Assembly (NCBI RefSeq): GCF_001697185.1
Contig: NZ_CP014224.1
Location: forward strand, 2,836,501 to 2,900,500
Source of the DNA: Wenyingzhuangia fucanilytica
GTDB lineage: Bacteria; Bacteroidota; Bacteroidia; Flavobacteriales; Flavobacteriaceae
Length of the DNA: 64,000 bases
Direction: 5' to 3'
The position numbers and the translations under genes were made by a program. This document shows positions 10,086-19,145 of this stretch, piece by piece. The notes under the pieces were generated by a model that worked only from the letters and a program-made list of their open reading frames with translations, ran no database searches and was not told where the DNA came from. The first letter of the stretch is position 1. Every line of letters starts with the position of its first letter.

Positions 10086-10904
10086 TTATTTTTTGTATTT
10101 AACTAATAAGTCGATTAAAGAGATAGAAGCATCTTCCATCTTGTTAACAATACTATCAACTTTTGCAACGATAATATTGTAAAAAACTTGTAATATAATT
10201 GCTACTACTAATCCAAATACAGTTGTTAATAAGGCTACTTTAATACCTCCTGCAACTACTGCTGGGTTAATATCTCCTGCTACCTGAATTGCATCAAAGG
10301 CATCAATCATACCAATTACAGTTCCCATAAATCCTAACATCGGTGCTAAGGCAATAAATAAAGATAACCAAGAGATGTTTTTCTCTAATAATCCCATTTG
10401 TACACCTCCGTAACCAACAACAGCTTTCTCGGCAGCATCGATTCCTTCAGAAGATCTATCTAAACCTTGGTAAAAAATAGAGGCAACAGGTCCTTTTGTA
10501 TCTCTACAAATTTCTTTTGCAGCATCTACACCACCTGAAGCTAAAGCCTCATCAATTTTAGCAACTAATTTCTTAGTATTTGTAGTAGCCATGTTTAAAT
10601 AAATAATTCTTTCGATTGCAATTGCTAATCCTAAAATCAACGCAACTAATACAATCCCCATAAATTCAGCACCACCTTCAATAAAACGTTGCTTTAATAT
10701 TTGGTGAAAAGTTGGTTCAGCTTTTGGAGTTGACTCTTCAGGAGTTGATACTTCTGGAGTAGCTACGACCTCTTCCTTTGCAACATCTTCAGTTGCTGCT
10801 ACATTTGTAGAATCTACAGTAGCTCCTTCTTCTTGTGCAAATGCATTTGAAGTTCCTAAAAACAATAATCCTGCAATAGCTAGGATACTAAAAACTTTTT
10901 TCAT
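10086..10904 (-). CDS. exbB: MotA/TolQ/ExbB proton-channel family protein
   Basis: The start is placed at the ATG at 10904, which gives a good signal peptide (MKKVFSILAIAGLLFLG...NAFAQ); a longer frame from 10952 would bury it. After the signal comes a linker rich in E, T, P and V (about 25-65), then three membrane helices with the typical ExbB core AGGIKVALLTTVFGLVVAI and a G-rich SLFIALAPMLGFMGTVIGM helix. The periplasmic extension before the first helix is common in Bacteroidota. First gene of the exbB-exbD operon. Confidence 0.92.
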   Translation of the reverse strand: MKKVFSILAIAGLLFLGTSNAFAQEEGATVDSTNVAATEDVAKEEVVATPEVSTPEESTPKAEPTFHQILKQRFIEGGAEFMGIVLVALILGLAIAIERIIYLNMATTNTKKLVAKIDEALASGGVDAAKEICRDTKGPVASIFYQGLDRSSEGIDAAEKAVVGYGGVQMGLLEKNISWLSLFIALAPMLGFMGTVIGMIDAFDAIQVAGDINPAVVAGGIKVALLTTVFGLVVAIILQVFYNIIVAKVDSIVNKMEDASISLIDLLVKYKK

Positions 10905-11011
10905 TTCTATTTTAATTAATACTATTAATGATAATTGATAAACGATGAGCAAGTAACAAAAAAATGTTTACTTTAAAAAATATTATAATGTTAAATATTA
11001 TTAACATTTTT

Positions 11012-11965
11012 CTATTCACCACGAATAGAATTCTCAAAGTTTAACCTAAATTCTTGAATATTTAATTTTTTTTCGATCAAGGACATTAATTTCCCTACTA
11101 TCGCCTCTTTAGTCATACTTCCACCATTTAAAAAGCCTAATGATGAGATATTTAGACTAGTTTCGTACCTCCCTATTTCTAGGCCTCCATACATACATTG
11201 TGAGGTCACAACAACCTTTAAACCTTGATTAATTCGATGTTTAAAAAGTTGTTTTAGCTCTTCAGAAAAATCTGGAATGTTACCAGAACCGAAAATTTCT
11301 AATATGATTGCGTTAATATTTTTATCATTTAATAATGCAAACAATACATTCTCTTCATCAAACGGCGTTATTTTAAGTATAGAAATATTCGCTGAAACTT
11401 CTGTTATAATTCCAAATTCTTCATTTAAATTAACTGAATAATTAGGGTTATCAGTCGATTTAAAAGCATCAAAATCTTTTGAATGAATTTTAGTTACAGA
11501 AACTGCTCTATGCCATTTCTCTGAAAAATAAACTCCTACCTCGTTGAAAAACTTATTTTCTACCAAACCTAAAACTGCCTCTTTAAGGTTGTTTACACTA
11601 TCCGAACCTTCTTCGTATAAAGTTTTTTGCCCACCCGTAAACAAAATAGGTTTTGATAAACCGCTAGTACAAAAGCTTAGCAAAGCACTTATATAGGCCA
11701 TAGTATCGGTACCCATTAAAACCAAAAAAGCATCGTATAATGAATAATTTTCTTTGATAAGCGTACTTAACTCTGAATAATATTTTTTATTAAAGTTAGA
11801 AGAATCAAGAGCTTTATTTGTTGATTTAACTTTACAATAAGTCATTAAACCTTCTTCTAAAAGAAATTGTTCAATTCCTTTAATGCTCCCTGGTTTTAGA
11901 GCTCCGGAAGTTACATCTTTAACCATACCTATGGTTCCACCTGTGTAAATAACTAATGTTTTCAT
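11012..11965 (-). CDS. ansA: Type I (cytoplasmic) L-asparaginase
   Basis: 317 residues without a signal peptide. It hydrolyses asparagine to aspartate and ammonia. Both catalytic motifs are present: TGGTIGM with nucleophilic Thr11, and MGTDTMAY with Thr86-Asp87. The C-terminal part has the EIFGSGNIPD and SQCMYGG segments of AnsA-type enzymes. A 107-bp gap separates it from exbB, so it may or may not share a transcript with it. Confidence 0.9.
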   Translation of the reverse strand: MKTLVIYTGGTIGMVKDVTSGALKPGSIKGIEQFLLEEGLMTYCKVKSTNKALDSSNFNKKYYSELSTLIKENYSLYDAFLVLMGTDTMAYISALLSFCTSGLSKPILFTGGQKTLYEEGSDSVNNLKEAVLGLVENKFFNEVGVYFSEKWHRAVSVTKIHSKDFDAFKSTDNPNYSVNLNEEFGIITEVSANISILKITPFDEENVLFALLNDKNINAIILEIFGSGNIPDFSEELKQLFKHRINQGLKVVVTSQCMYGGLEIGRYETSLNISSLGFLNGGSMTKEAIVGKLMSLIEKKLNIQEFRLNFENSIRGE

Positions 11966-11987
11966 TAGAATAAATTTACATAAAAAT

Positions 11988-12017
11988 AAAAGAGAGCGCT
12001 TAAAAGCGCTCTCTTTT
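11988..12017 (-). terminator. Terminator of the acc/fabH operon
   Basis: AAAAGAGAGCGCT, TAAA loop and AGCGCTCTCTTTTT: a 13-bp stem just after the accC stop, followed by T on the minus strand. Confidence 0.88.
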
Positions 12018-12036
12018 TAATCTATAAAAAATATAT

Positions 12037-13383
12037 TTATACAGTTTTTTCAATTACAAAGTCTTCCATAAACTTAGTAGTGTAATTACCTGCAACATAA
12101 TCTGGATGATCCATTAATTGACGGTGGAAAGGAATAGTTGTTTTGATTCCTTCAATAATAAACTCATCTAAAGCACGTTTCATTTTTCCGATAGCTTCTT
12201 CACGAGTTTGCGCCGTACAAATTAACTTTGCAATCATTGAATCGTAGTTTGGTGGAATAGTATACCCAGCATAAACGTGAGTATCTAAACGAACACCATG
12301 ACCACCTGGTGCATGGAAAGAAGTAATTTTTCCAGCAGCTGGTCTAAAATTAGCAAAAGGATCTTCTGCATTAATTCTACACTCTATAGAATGTAACTTT
12401 GGATAGTAGTTTCTTCCTGAAATTGGAATTCCAGCAGCTACAGAAATTTGCTCACGAATTAAATCGTAATCTACAACCTCTTCTGTAATAGGGTGCTCTA
12501 CTTGGATACGAGTATTCATCTCCATAAAGTAGAAGTTTCTATGCTTATCTACTAAGAATTCAACAGTTCCTGCTCCTTCGTACTTAATATACTCTGCAGC
12601 AGCAACAGCAGCTTTCCCCATAGCTTCTCTCAACTCATCTGTCATGAATGGAGAAGGAGTTTCTTCTGTTAACTTTTGGTGACGTCTTTGTACCGAACAG
12701 TCTCTTTCTGATAAGTGACAAGCTTTTCCATATGAATCTCCAACAATTTGAATTTCAATATGACGTGGCTCTTCAATTAACTTTTCCATGTACATATCAT
12801 CGTTCCCAAAAGCAGCTTTTGATTCATGACGAGCAGAATCCCATGCGTCTTTTAAGTCCTCAGCTTTCCAAACAGCACGCATACCTTTACCTCCACCACC
12901 GGCAGAAGCTTTAAGCATTACAGGGTAACCTGTTTCTATCGCTAATTTTTCACATTGAGCAAAGTCTTTGATAACCCCTTCACTACCTGGTACACAAGGT
13001 ACACCAGCAGCAATCATAGTAGATTTTGCATTTGCTTTATCTCCCATACGGTTAATCATCTCTGGACTAGCTCCGATAAATTTAATATCGTGATCCTGAC
13101 ATAATTTAGAGAATCTTGCATTTTCAGACAAGAATCCATATCCTGGGTGAATTGCATCAGCATTTGTGATTTCTGCTGCTGCAATAATATTTACCATTTT
13201 TAAATAAGACTCTGAACTTGGAGCAGGTCCAATACAAACCGCCTCATCTGCAAAACGTACATGTAAACTATCTTGATCTGCAGTTGAATAAACAGCAACT
13301 GTTTTGATCCCCATTTCTCTACATGTTCTAATCACACGTAAAGCAATCTCACCACGGTTGGCTATTAATATTTTTTTAAACAT
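12037..13383 (-). CDS. accC: Biotin carboxylase subunit of acetyl-CoA carboxylase
   Basis: 448 residues, full length. It carboxylates biotin on BCCP with ATP and bicarbonate, the first step of fatty-acid synthesis. Seen: the N-terminal domain ([13 protein letters not shown]), the ATP-grasp glycine loop [12 protein letters not shown] (about 160-171), the [11 protein letters not shown] stretch, and [17 protein letters not shown] with the catalytic Glu and Arg. It lies 51 bp after accB and ends the operon. Confidence 0.98.
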   Translation of the reverse strand: MFKKILIANRGEIALRVIRTCREMGIKTVAVYSTADQDSLHVRFADEAVCIGPAPSSESYLKMVNIIAAAEITNADAIHPGYGFLSENARFSKLCQDHDIKFIGASPEMINRMGDKANAKSTMIAAGVPCVPGSEGVIKDFAQCEKLAIETGYPVMLKASAGGGGKGMRAVWKAEDLKDAWDSARHESKAAFGNDDMYMEKLIEEPRHIEIQIVGDSYGKACHLSERDCSVQRRHQKLTEETPSPFMTDELREAMGKAAVAAAEYIKYEGAGTVEFLVDKHRNFYFMEMNTRIQVEHPITEEVVDYDLIREQISVAAGIPISGRNYYPKLHSIECRINAEDPFANFRPAAGKITSFHAPGGHGVRLDTHVYAGYTIPPNYDSMIAKLICTAQTREEAIGKMKRALDEFIIEGIKTTIPFHRQLMDHPDYVAGNYTTKFMEDFVIEKTV

Positions 13384-13434
13384 TTTGTTTCTTTTAGTAG
13401 TTAGTACTTAAATCTTTAAAATCTATCTTATTAA

Positions 13435-13917
13435 TTATGATGGATCTACTAAAAATAATGGTTGTCCAAATTCAACTGGAGTACTATCTTCTACTAATAC
13501 TTTTACGATTTTACCTGATACTTCTGATTCAATTTCGTTAAATAACTTCATTGCTTCAATTACACATACTACAGAGTCTTCTTGAACAGAATCTCCTACT
13601 TCTACAAACAAAGGCTTATCTGGAGATGGTTTTCTGTAAAAAGTACCAATCATTGGAGAAGTAATTGTAATATATTTTGAATCTTCATCAGCCGCTGGAG
13701 CCTCTGGAGCTGCTGCTGCAGGTGCTGCTGGAGCAGGTGCCGCTTGAGCAACTGGAGCTGCCATAGATAATGGTGCTGCTTGTTGTAAAATTGTAGTTTC
13801 GGTTTTACCCTCTCCTGTTCTAATGGTGATTTTAATATCTTCCATTTCTAATTTTACTTCGTTCGCTCCTGATCTTGCAACAAATTTAATTAAATTCTGA
13901 ATGTCCTTTAATTCCAT
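13435..13917 (-). CDS. accB: Biotin carboxyl carrier protein of acetyl-CoA carboxylase
   Basis: 160 residues: an N-terminal domain (1-50), an Ala/Pro-rich flexible linker (about 54-76) and the C-terminal biotinyl domain with the EAMKLFNE motif; Lys124 is the biotinylated residue. It carries the carboxyl group between AccC and the carboxyltransferase. The gene sits between fabH and accC. Confidence 0.97.
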   Translation of the reverse strand: MELKDIQNLIKFVARSGANEVKLEMEDIKITIRTGEGKTETTILQQAAPLSMAAPVAQAAPAPAAPAAAAPEAPAADEDSKYITITSPMIGTFYRKPSPDKPLFVEVGDSVQEDSVVCVIEAMKLFNEIESEVSGKIVKVLVEDSTPVEFGQPLFLVDPS

Positions 13918-13967
13918 AATAGTTTATATTAAGTGCGTATTCTTTATATCGTTAATTTTCTTTATTT

Positions 13968-14963
13968 CTAAGAGTTATAAGCCCACTTTAAGTACGTAGC
14001 TCCCCATGTAAATCCACCACCAAAAGCGGCAAAAATAACATTGTCTCCTTTTTTAAGTTGTTTTTCATAATCTGCTAACAACAAAGGTAGTGTACCCGAG
14101 GTAGTATTTCCGTAATTCTGAATATTCATCATTACTTTATCTTTATCTAACTCAATTCTCTTGGCTGTAGCCTCAATAATTCTTGTGTTTGCTTGATGTG
14201 CTGCTAACCAATCTACATCATCGTTGGTCAAATTATTTCTTTCTAAAACTTTTACTGCAGCGTCGGCCATATTTGATACTGCATATTTAAATACAGTTCT
14301 TCCTTCTTGCCTTATGTAATGTTGTTTGTTGTCTACTGTTTCGTGAGAAGCAGGATTTAAAGATCCTCCAGCTTCCATTTTAAGGAATTCTCTTCCAATT
14401 CCATCACTTCTTAAATATTCATCTTGTAATCCTAAACCTTCAGTATTTGGTTCAAACAAAGCAGCTCCTGCTCCATCACCAAAAATAATACAAGTTGTTC
14501 TGTCTTCATAATCTATGATAGAAGACATTTTATCAGCACCAATAATTAATACTTTTTTATATCTACCAGATTCTATATATGCTGCTGCTGTAGACATTGC
14601 ATATAAAAAACTAGAACAGGCAGCTTGTAAGTCGTAACCAAAAGCGTTTACAGCTCCAATTTGAGTTGCTACGTATACTGCTGTAGAGGCTACATTCATA
14701 TCAGGTGTAGCTGTTCCGACTAAAACTAAATCAATCTCCTTTGGATCTAATCCTTTTTTTTGAATTAAATCTTCGGCAGCTTTAATTGCCAAATAAGAAG
14801 TAGGTTTATCTTTATCCTTTAAGATTCTCCTTTCCTTGATCCCTGTACGAGAGGTTATCCACTCGTCATTTGTCTCTACTATCTTCTCTAACTCTTTGTT
14901 CGTTAATATATAATCAGGAACATATTTTCCAACAGCTGTGATAGCAGCATTAATCTTTGCCAT
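13968..14963 (-). CDS. fabH: 3-oxoacyl-ACP synthase III
   Basis: 331 residues. It condenses acetyl-CoA with malonyl-ACP to start fatty-acid synthesis. The Cys-His-Asn triad is visible as Cys116 (QAACSSF), His256 (HQANTRI) and Asn286 (NYGNTTSG). It is 50 bp upstream of accB. The 166-bp gap to rpmF upstream contains the 17-bp inverted repeat at 15073-15109. Confidence 0.97.
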   Translation of the reverse strand: MAKINAAITAVGKYVPDYILTNKELEKIVETNDEWITSRTGIKERRILKDKDKPTSYLAIKAAEDLIQKKGLDPKEIDLVLVGTATPDMNVASTAVYVATQIGAVNAFGYDLQAACSSFLYAMSTAAAYIESGRYKKVLIIGADKMSSIIDYEDRTTCIIFGDGAGAALFEPNTEGLGLQDEYLRSDGIGREFLKMEAGGSLNPASHETVDNKQHYIRQEGRTVFKYAVSNMADAAVKVLERNNLTNDDVDWLAAHQANTRIIEATAKRIELDKDKVMMNIQNYGNTTSGTLPLLLADYEKQLKKGDNVIFAAFGGGFTWGATYLKWAYNS

Positions 14964-15072
14964 AAATTGATTGTTAAGAAATCTTTAAACAATATGAAAA
15001 GCCAAAGTAATAAAATTTATTTCTAAAAATTAATTAAAATGACTCCTTTTTTTGTTAAAATTCGTTTAATTT

Positions 15073-15109
15073 AACAAAGAAACCCTCATAAAATGAGGGT
15101 TTCTTTGTT
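15073..15109 (-). terminator. Perfect 17-bp hairpin between rpmF and fabH
   Basis: AACAAAGAAACCCTCAT, an AAA loop and the exact complement. It lies 20 bp after the L32 stop, inside what is otherwise a continuous operon, and has no long T tract on the minus strand beyond the stem. It may be a partial terminator or a 3'-end stabiliser that lets L32 be made in excess over FabH. Confidence 0.65.
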
Positions 15110-15129
15110 AATCTATGTAAATCGATTAA

Positions 15130-15324
15130 CTATGCTTCAGCTTCAGTTGAGTCAATAACAACTTGACCTCTGTAATATAATTTTCCTTCGTTCCAGTGAG
15201 CTCTATGGTATAAGTGCGCTTCTCCAGTAGTTGGATCTACAGCAACTTGTGGAGCTACAGCTTTGTAATGAGTTCTTCTTTTATCTCTTCTTGTTTTTGA
15301 GATTTTTCTCTTTGGATGTGCCAT
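15130..15324 (-). CDS. rpmF: 50S ribosomal protein L32
   Basis: 64 residues, starting [20 protein letters not shown], the basic N-terminus of L32. The zinc-binding cysteines of the C+ form are absent; HLYHRAHW takes that position, which is common in Bacteroidota. It lies 12 bp after the DUF177 gene, the widely conserved yceD-rpmF pair. Confidence 0.97.
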   Translation of the reverse strand: MAHPKRKISKTRRDKRRTHYKAVAPQVAVDPTTGEAHLYHRAHWNEGKLYYRGQVVIDSTEAEA

Positions 15325-15336
15325 TGCTATAAATTT

Positions 15337-15861
15337 TTATTTTTTATCTAATAATTGTTTTAACTGATCCCATCTTGGATCTAATTGTTCTTTTTGTTCT
15401 TCTTTTTTCTTTAACTGCTTTTCTAATTCTTCTGCATCCTTTATCCCTTTACGAGATACTCCAGGCTTTACTCTTTTTTGAGGTACTGACAATACAATTA
15501 ACTCGTATATATATTGTTGTACTTCTAACTGATATGCTTCATGAGGCAAAATCAACAAGTTTTCATTATCATCATTATAAGCTTCTCCAAACTTAACGAT
15601 TAATGAAAAATCTCCATTAACTTCTAAATCAAAATCTTCTCCTGTTACATCACATGGAACTTTTACAGTACCATTAGCAACAAAATCTAATTCCATTAAA
15701 GTTGTTTTTTTATTTAGCTCTAAACTAATTTTAAAATCAACTTCCTCAAATTCATCATATTCAAAAGCATCAAAGAACTTTCTATCAATTTGAAAATCAA
15801 ACTGGTGTTTTCCTTCCTTCAACCCTACAAAAGGTATCCTAAATTCACTAAGTGTTTTCAT
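15337..15861 (-). CDS. yceD: YceD family protein (DUF177)
   Basis: 174 residues. The C-terminal half has the YELIVLSVPQKRVKPG segment and a lysine/glutamate-rich tail (DAEELEKQLKKKEEQKEQLDP). The protein is associated with 23S rRNA accumulation and nearly always precedes rpmF, as here. No enzyme activity is known. Confidence 0.92.
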   Translation of the reverse strand: MKTLSEFRIPFVGLKEGKHQFDFQIDRKFFDAFEYDEFEEVDFKISLELNKKTTLMELDFVANGTVKVPCDVTGEDFDLEVNGDFSLIVKFGEAYNDDNENLLILPHEAYQLEVQQYIYELIVLSVPQKRVKPGVSRKGIKDAEELEKQLKKKEEQKEQLDPRWDQLKQLLDKK

Positions 15862-15933
15862 ATAAAAACATCAATTTGAGCCGGCAAAGATATAAAAACA
15901 TTTTGTTGATTCAAAAACTAAATCATTAATTTC

Positions 15934-16971
15934 TTACTTTTTAGTTTTTAAAGTGTTAGCTGTTAAATTTTGATACTCTTTTCTCTTTTTAATTATAGAA
16001 ATTCCTTTGTACAAAGCTTCTTGAAAAGATGATGTATTTGCCACTCCTTTACCAGCAACATCAAAGGCTGTTCCATGATCAGGCGAAACTCTCACCTTAG
16101 ATAAACCTGCCGTAAAGTTTACTCCCTCTCCAAAAGAAATCGCTTTAAAACCAACCAATCCTTGATCGTGATACATTGAAATAACTGCGTCAAATTTTAA
16201 ATAAGATCGATTTCCAAAGAAACCATCTGCTGCATAAGGACCATAAACTAGCTTTCCGCCTTCTTGATATTCTTCTAAAATTGGACGAATTAACTCATCA
16301 TCTTCTTTACCTATCACCCCGTGATCTCCACAGTGTGGATTTAATCCTAAAACTGCAATTTTTGGTTTAGAAACCCCAAAATCTTGTAATAATGATTGAT
16401 ACATGATATCAATTTTTTTACAAATTAAATCTTTATTCAAAGTTTTAGAGACCTCTGTTACTGGAATATGCCCTGTAACTAATCCAACTTTAATATCGTT
16501 AGACATTAGAATCATTAAACTCTCTCCATCAATTTTAGACTCTAAATACTCTGTATGCCCTGGAAAACTAAATTCCTCTGACTGAATATTATCTTTACTG
16601 ATAGGTGCTGTTAAAAGCACATCTATCTCATCTTTATTTAAAGATTCTGTAGCTGCAGCTAGAGACTCAAATGCTTTTTGACCTGAAATTTGTGTTGGTG
16701 TTCCTGGCTGTAACTCAACCATTTCTTCCCACACTTTTATCACATTCAACTTTCCTTCTTCTATACCTTCTGCATTTGCAATAAAGTTTATTGGGTAATT
16801 AAACTTTAATTGTTTTTTATAAAAGGATATCACTTTATCAGACGCATATACAACAGGAGTACATAAGTCGTACATCCTTTTATCTTCAAATGTTTTTAAA
16901 ATCAACTCTATTCCTACACCATTCAAATCACCAACAGAGATTCCTACTCTTATTATACGATTATCACTCAT
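15934..16971 (-). CDS. pdxA: 4-hydroxythreonine-4-phosphate dehydrogenase
   Basis: 345 residues. It oxidises 4-phosphohydroxy-L-threonine in the DXP-dependent pyridoxal phosphate pathway. The three divalent-metal histidines are in PGHTEYL, NPHCGDHG and MYHDQGL. N-terminal GDLNGVGIELI is the family signature. It is followed by yceD after 72 bp and faces riboflavin synthase across a 50-bp divergent gap. Confidence 0.96.
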   Translation of the reverse strand: MSDNRIIRVGISVGDLNGVGIELILKTFEDKRMYDLCTPVVYASDKVISFYKKQLKFNYPINFIANAEGIEEGKLNVIKVWEEMVELQPGTPTQISGQKAFESLAAATESLNKDEIDVLLTAPISKDNIQSEEFSFPGHTEYLESKIDGESLMILMSNDIKVGLVTGHIPVTEVSKTLNKDLICKKIDIMYQSLLQDFGVSKPKIAVLGLNPHCGDHGVIGKEDDELIRPILEEYQEGGKLVYGPYAADGFFGNRSYLKFDAVISMYHDQGLVGFKAISFGEGVNFTAGLSKVRVSPDHGTAFDVAGKGVANTSSFQEALYKGISIIKKRKEYQNLTANTLKTKK

Positions 16972-17021
16972 TATATATTACTTTTGGAGTACGAAATTAG
17001 TCATTTAAAATCATATACATC

Positions 17022-17612
17022 ATGTTTACAGGAATTATTGAAACCTCCGGTGTTGTTAAAAATTTAGTCCGTAGTAATAGTAATTTAGACATCACGATAT
17101 CTTCAAATATTACTAACGAACTTAAAATTGATCAAAGTGTTGCCCATAATGGAGTTTGCTTAACGGTGGTTAAAATAAATAAGGACGAATATACTGTTAC
17201 TGCTATTGCAGAAACCCTTGAAAAAACAAATTTAGATAGTCTAAAAGTTAATGATGTAGTAAACCTAGAGAGAGCCATGAAGCTTGGAGATAGGTTGGAT
17301 GGACATATTGTACAGGGACACGTAGATCAAATTGGTGTTTGTACCAATATTGAAAATAAGGATGGTAGTTGGCAGTTTAGTTTTGAATATGACAAAGCAC
17401 TAGGGAACTTAACTATAGAGAAAGGATCCATCACCATAGACGGAACAAGTTTAACTGTTGTAAATTCTGGAGAAAACACCTTTAGTGTTGCCATTATACC
17501 TTACACTTATGAACACACTAGGTTTAAATACTATAAAATAAGTACTAAAGTTAATTTAGAGTTTGATGTACTTGGGAAGTACGTAAAAAAGATATCTCAA
17601 TATAGCAACTAA
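17022..17612 (+). CDS. ribE: Riboflavin synthase alpha chain
   Basis: 196 residues made of two lumazine-binding repeats (about 1-95 and 96-190). The N-terminal MFTGIIE signature is present, with a VAHNGVCLTV segment in repeat 1 and KGSITIDGTSLTV in repeat 2. It dismutates two 6,7-dimethyl-8-ribityllumazine to give riboflavin. A -7-like element TACTTTTG (16979-16986) lies upstream, without a matching TTTG at -33. Confidence 0.96.
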   Translation: MFTGIIETSGVVKNLVRSNSNLDITISSNITNELKIDQSVAHNGVCLTVVKINKDEYTVTAIAETLEKTNLDSLKVNDVVNLERAMKLGDRLDGHIVQGHVDQIGVCTNIENKDGSWQFSFEYDKALGNLTIEKGSITIDGTSLTVVNSGENTFSVAIIPYTYEHTRFKYYKISTKVNLEFDVLGKYVKKISQYSN

Positions 17613-17631
17613 CAAAACCTTATTACAAAAT

Positions 17632-17660
17632 AAAAAGCCACTCATTGAGTGGCTTTTTTT
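17632..17660 (+). terminator. Terminator of riboflavin synthase
   Basis: AAAAAGCCACTC, ATT loop, GAGTGGCTTTTTTT. It is also close to the 3' end of the convergent mini-protein gene and may serve both. Confidence 0.85.
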
Positions 17661-17672
17661 ATATTCTACTTT

Positions 17673-17858
17673 CTATAAAGTTTGCTTTTTTAATTTGACA
17701 ACCCCTAAACCTAGTGCTGCTAATATTAACACACCAACTCCCATATCAATAGGTAATCCTGGTGGCGGCGGTGGCGGTGGCGGACCTGGTGCCGCATTTG
17801 CTACAAGTACCACCCCTAAAAGGAGTAGAATTAATATTTTATAACTTCTAGCTTTCAT
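17673..17858 (-). CDS. PID-CTERM mini-protein (signal peptide, polyproline, sorting tail)
   Basis: 61 residues: a signal peptide (KILILLLLGVVLVANA), GPPPPPPPPG (encoded by a GC-rich stretch in an AT-rich region), then the PID motif (LPIDMG), a hydrophobic helix and a basic tail KLKK. This is the layout of the flavobacterial PID-CTERM sorting family. Almost nothing lies between signal and tail, so a mature protein would be tiny. Two promoters point at it: a canonical one at 17910-17940 and a distant one carrying the shared repeat motif at 18082-18148. The adjacent exopolysaccharide locus recalls the known link of PEP-CTERM sorting with polysaccharide genes. Confidence 0.8.
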   Translation of the reverse strand: MKARSYKILILLLLGVVLVANAAPGPPPPPPPPGLPIDMGVGVLILAALGLGVVKLKKQTL

Positions 17859-17909
17859 AATTGTTAGTTATTAAAAATTGATATTTATCAATCATTTAAT
17901 TTTGGGTCA

Positions 17910-17940
17910 CAAAATTAGTTGTTTATTTATTCTTAACAAA
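17910..17940 (-). promoter_or_regulatory. Canonical promoter of the PID-CTERM gene
   Basis: On the minus strand TTTG (17937-17940), exactly 19 bp, then TAATTTTG (17910-17917). This is a full match to the Bacteroidota consensus. Transcription would start near 17904, about 46 nt before the ATG. Confidence 0.75.
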
Positions 17941-18081
17941 CTGATTTATGTTAATATTCTTAATTTACTTAAATTATTTAACATTGGTTAACAATAGTCA
18001 ATTTATTACAGGCCTCAACCAGCCTTTGTTATTTAATTTACGAAAAAAACAATAATTAGTTCATTAATTTTATTGATACTT

Positions 18082-18148
18082 CAAAAATACTAACTCCCTT
18101 AACCTTTATTACAGATAATTAGTTTAAATGCTATTTAGTGTCGATGAA
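18082..18148 (-). promoter_or_regulatory. LytTR-type repeat site A with -7 element
   Basis: On the + strand TTAGTTTAA (18119-18127), 12 bp, GTCGATGAA (18140-18148). Read on the minus strand there is a TATTTTTG element at 18082-18089, 29 bp beyond the inner half-site. No TTTG is present at -33, as expected for an activator-dependent promoter. The transcript would run toward the PID-CTERM gene with a leader of about 220 nt. The rest of 17941-18217 contains no gene I can support. Confidence 0.65.
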
Positions 18149-18217
18149 TGGTGAAAAACACCTGTTAAGCTTATTATCAATATTCATTACGACTCTCAAT
18201 TTTAATCTTAACAACTA

Positions 18218-18967
18218 TTAACTACTTAGAGCGCTAGTAATATTGTATGAAAACCAGATTGAAAGTAACATATAAGGAATTTGCACAGCATCTTTTACTC
18301 CCAATTTAGAATCATCTACATGTACCCATTTGGTTAAAGGTTGTTCATAAATCTTATTCATAATCACTTTGCTTCCGTAATATTTTTTTAGTCTGATAAA
18401 AATTTCCACATCAAACAACCAACGAGTTAAGAATTTATCTTTATAAGCAACATTAATAATTTCTTTCTTAAATACTTTTGCTCCACATTGTGTATCTTCA
18501 ATAGGTAAACCTAAAATCATCAAAACTATCATTTTTACCATTTTAGAAAAAACATTTCTAAAAAAACTTCTTTCTATTTGTCCTTCTCCTTTTCCTCTAG
18601 ATCCATAAACAAAAGTCAATTCATCTCTAAACTTTAGAGTTCTAACCAATTTTTTAAAATCATTAAAATCTGTTGACAAATCAGCATCCATAAATCCAAT
18701 GTATGAGATATCTTCCATTCTATTTAAATACTTAACTCCTGTTCTTACAGCAGCAGCTTTTCCTGCATTTATTTTTACATCAATAACAGTGATGTTATTT
18801 GGCGATTTTGTTTGAAGATTTTCTAAAACCTCTAAAGTATTATCTTTGCTACCATCATTTACAAAACATAAATGATAGTTTTTATTTTCTTTAGCAAAAC
18901 GGATGAATTCGTTTACATTTAATCTATTTGCTTCGTTATAACAAGGGATGATAATTCCAGTTTTCAT
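18218..18967 (-). CDS. Family 2 glycosyltransferase, ALG5/DPM1-like
   Basis: 249 residues from the ATG at 18967. A longer frame from 19009 is ruled out because the -7 element at 18993-19000 lies inside it. The protein begins in the nucleotide-binding strand (MKTGIIIPCYNEANRL), has VNDGSKDNT, MDADLSTD (metal site), GSRGKGEG and DTQCGAKVF, typical of dolichyl-phosphate glucosyltransferase-like enzymes. It probably loads a sugar onto a polyprenyl phosphate for the membrane enzyme encoded divergently at 19146. It is preceded by repeat site B. Confidence 0.88.
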   Translation of the reverse strand: MKTGIIIPCYNEANRLNVNEFIRFAKENKNYHLCFVNDGSKDNTLEVLENLQTKSPNNITVIDVKINAGKAAAVRTGVKYLNRMEDISYIGFMDADLSTDFNDFKKLVRTLKFRDELTFVYGSRGKGEGQIERSFFRNVFSKMVKMIVLMILGLPIEDTQCGAKVFKKEIINVAYKDKFLTRWLFDVEIFIRLKKYYGSKVIMNKIYEQPLTKWVHVDDSKLGVKDAVQIPYMLLSIWFSYNITSALSS

Positions 18968-18992
18968 AATCGTTTGTTTTTTAATTATACAC

Positions 18993-19059
18993 CAAAAGTA
19001 CTCACACATCAGAGCTTAATTTGACATAATTAGTTTAACGGAGCCTTACTGTCGGTGAA
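18993..19059 (-). promoter_or_regulatory. LytTR-type repeat site B with -7 element
   Basis: On the + strand TTAGTTTAA (19030-19038), 12 bp, GTCGGTGAA (19051-19059). On the minus strand TACTTTTG (18993-19000) follows the inner half-site after exactly 29 bp, the same as in site A. The gene starts 25 nt after the -7 element. The leader sequence is about 75% identical to that of the GT4 gene behind site C. Confidence 0.75.
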
Positions 19060-19145
19060 TGAAAAAAAACATAAGTCCACAACCATTTAACTTCACAAAA
19101 CTTTACCCTATATTTATGATAAAAACTCAACGTACTTATATATAA

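Noticed and set aside
19060-19145. A mirrored repeat-site promoter for the large membrane protein gene
   Set aside because: No TAnnTTTG lies at the expected distance on the + side of site B; only a weak TATATTTA at 19109. Promoter of this operon remains unknown.
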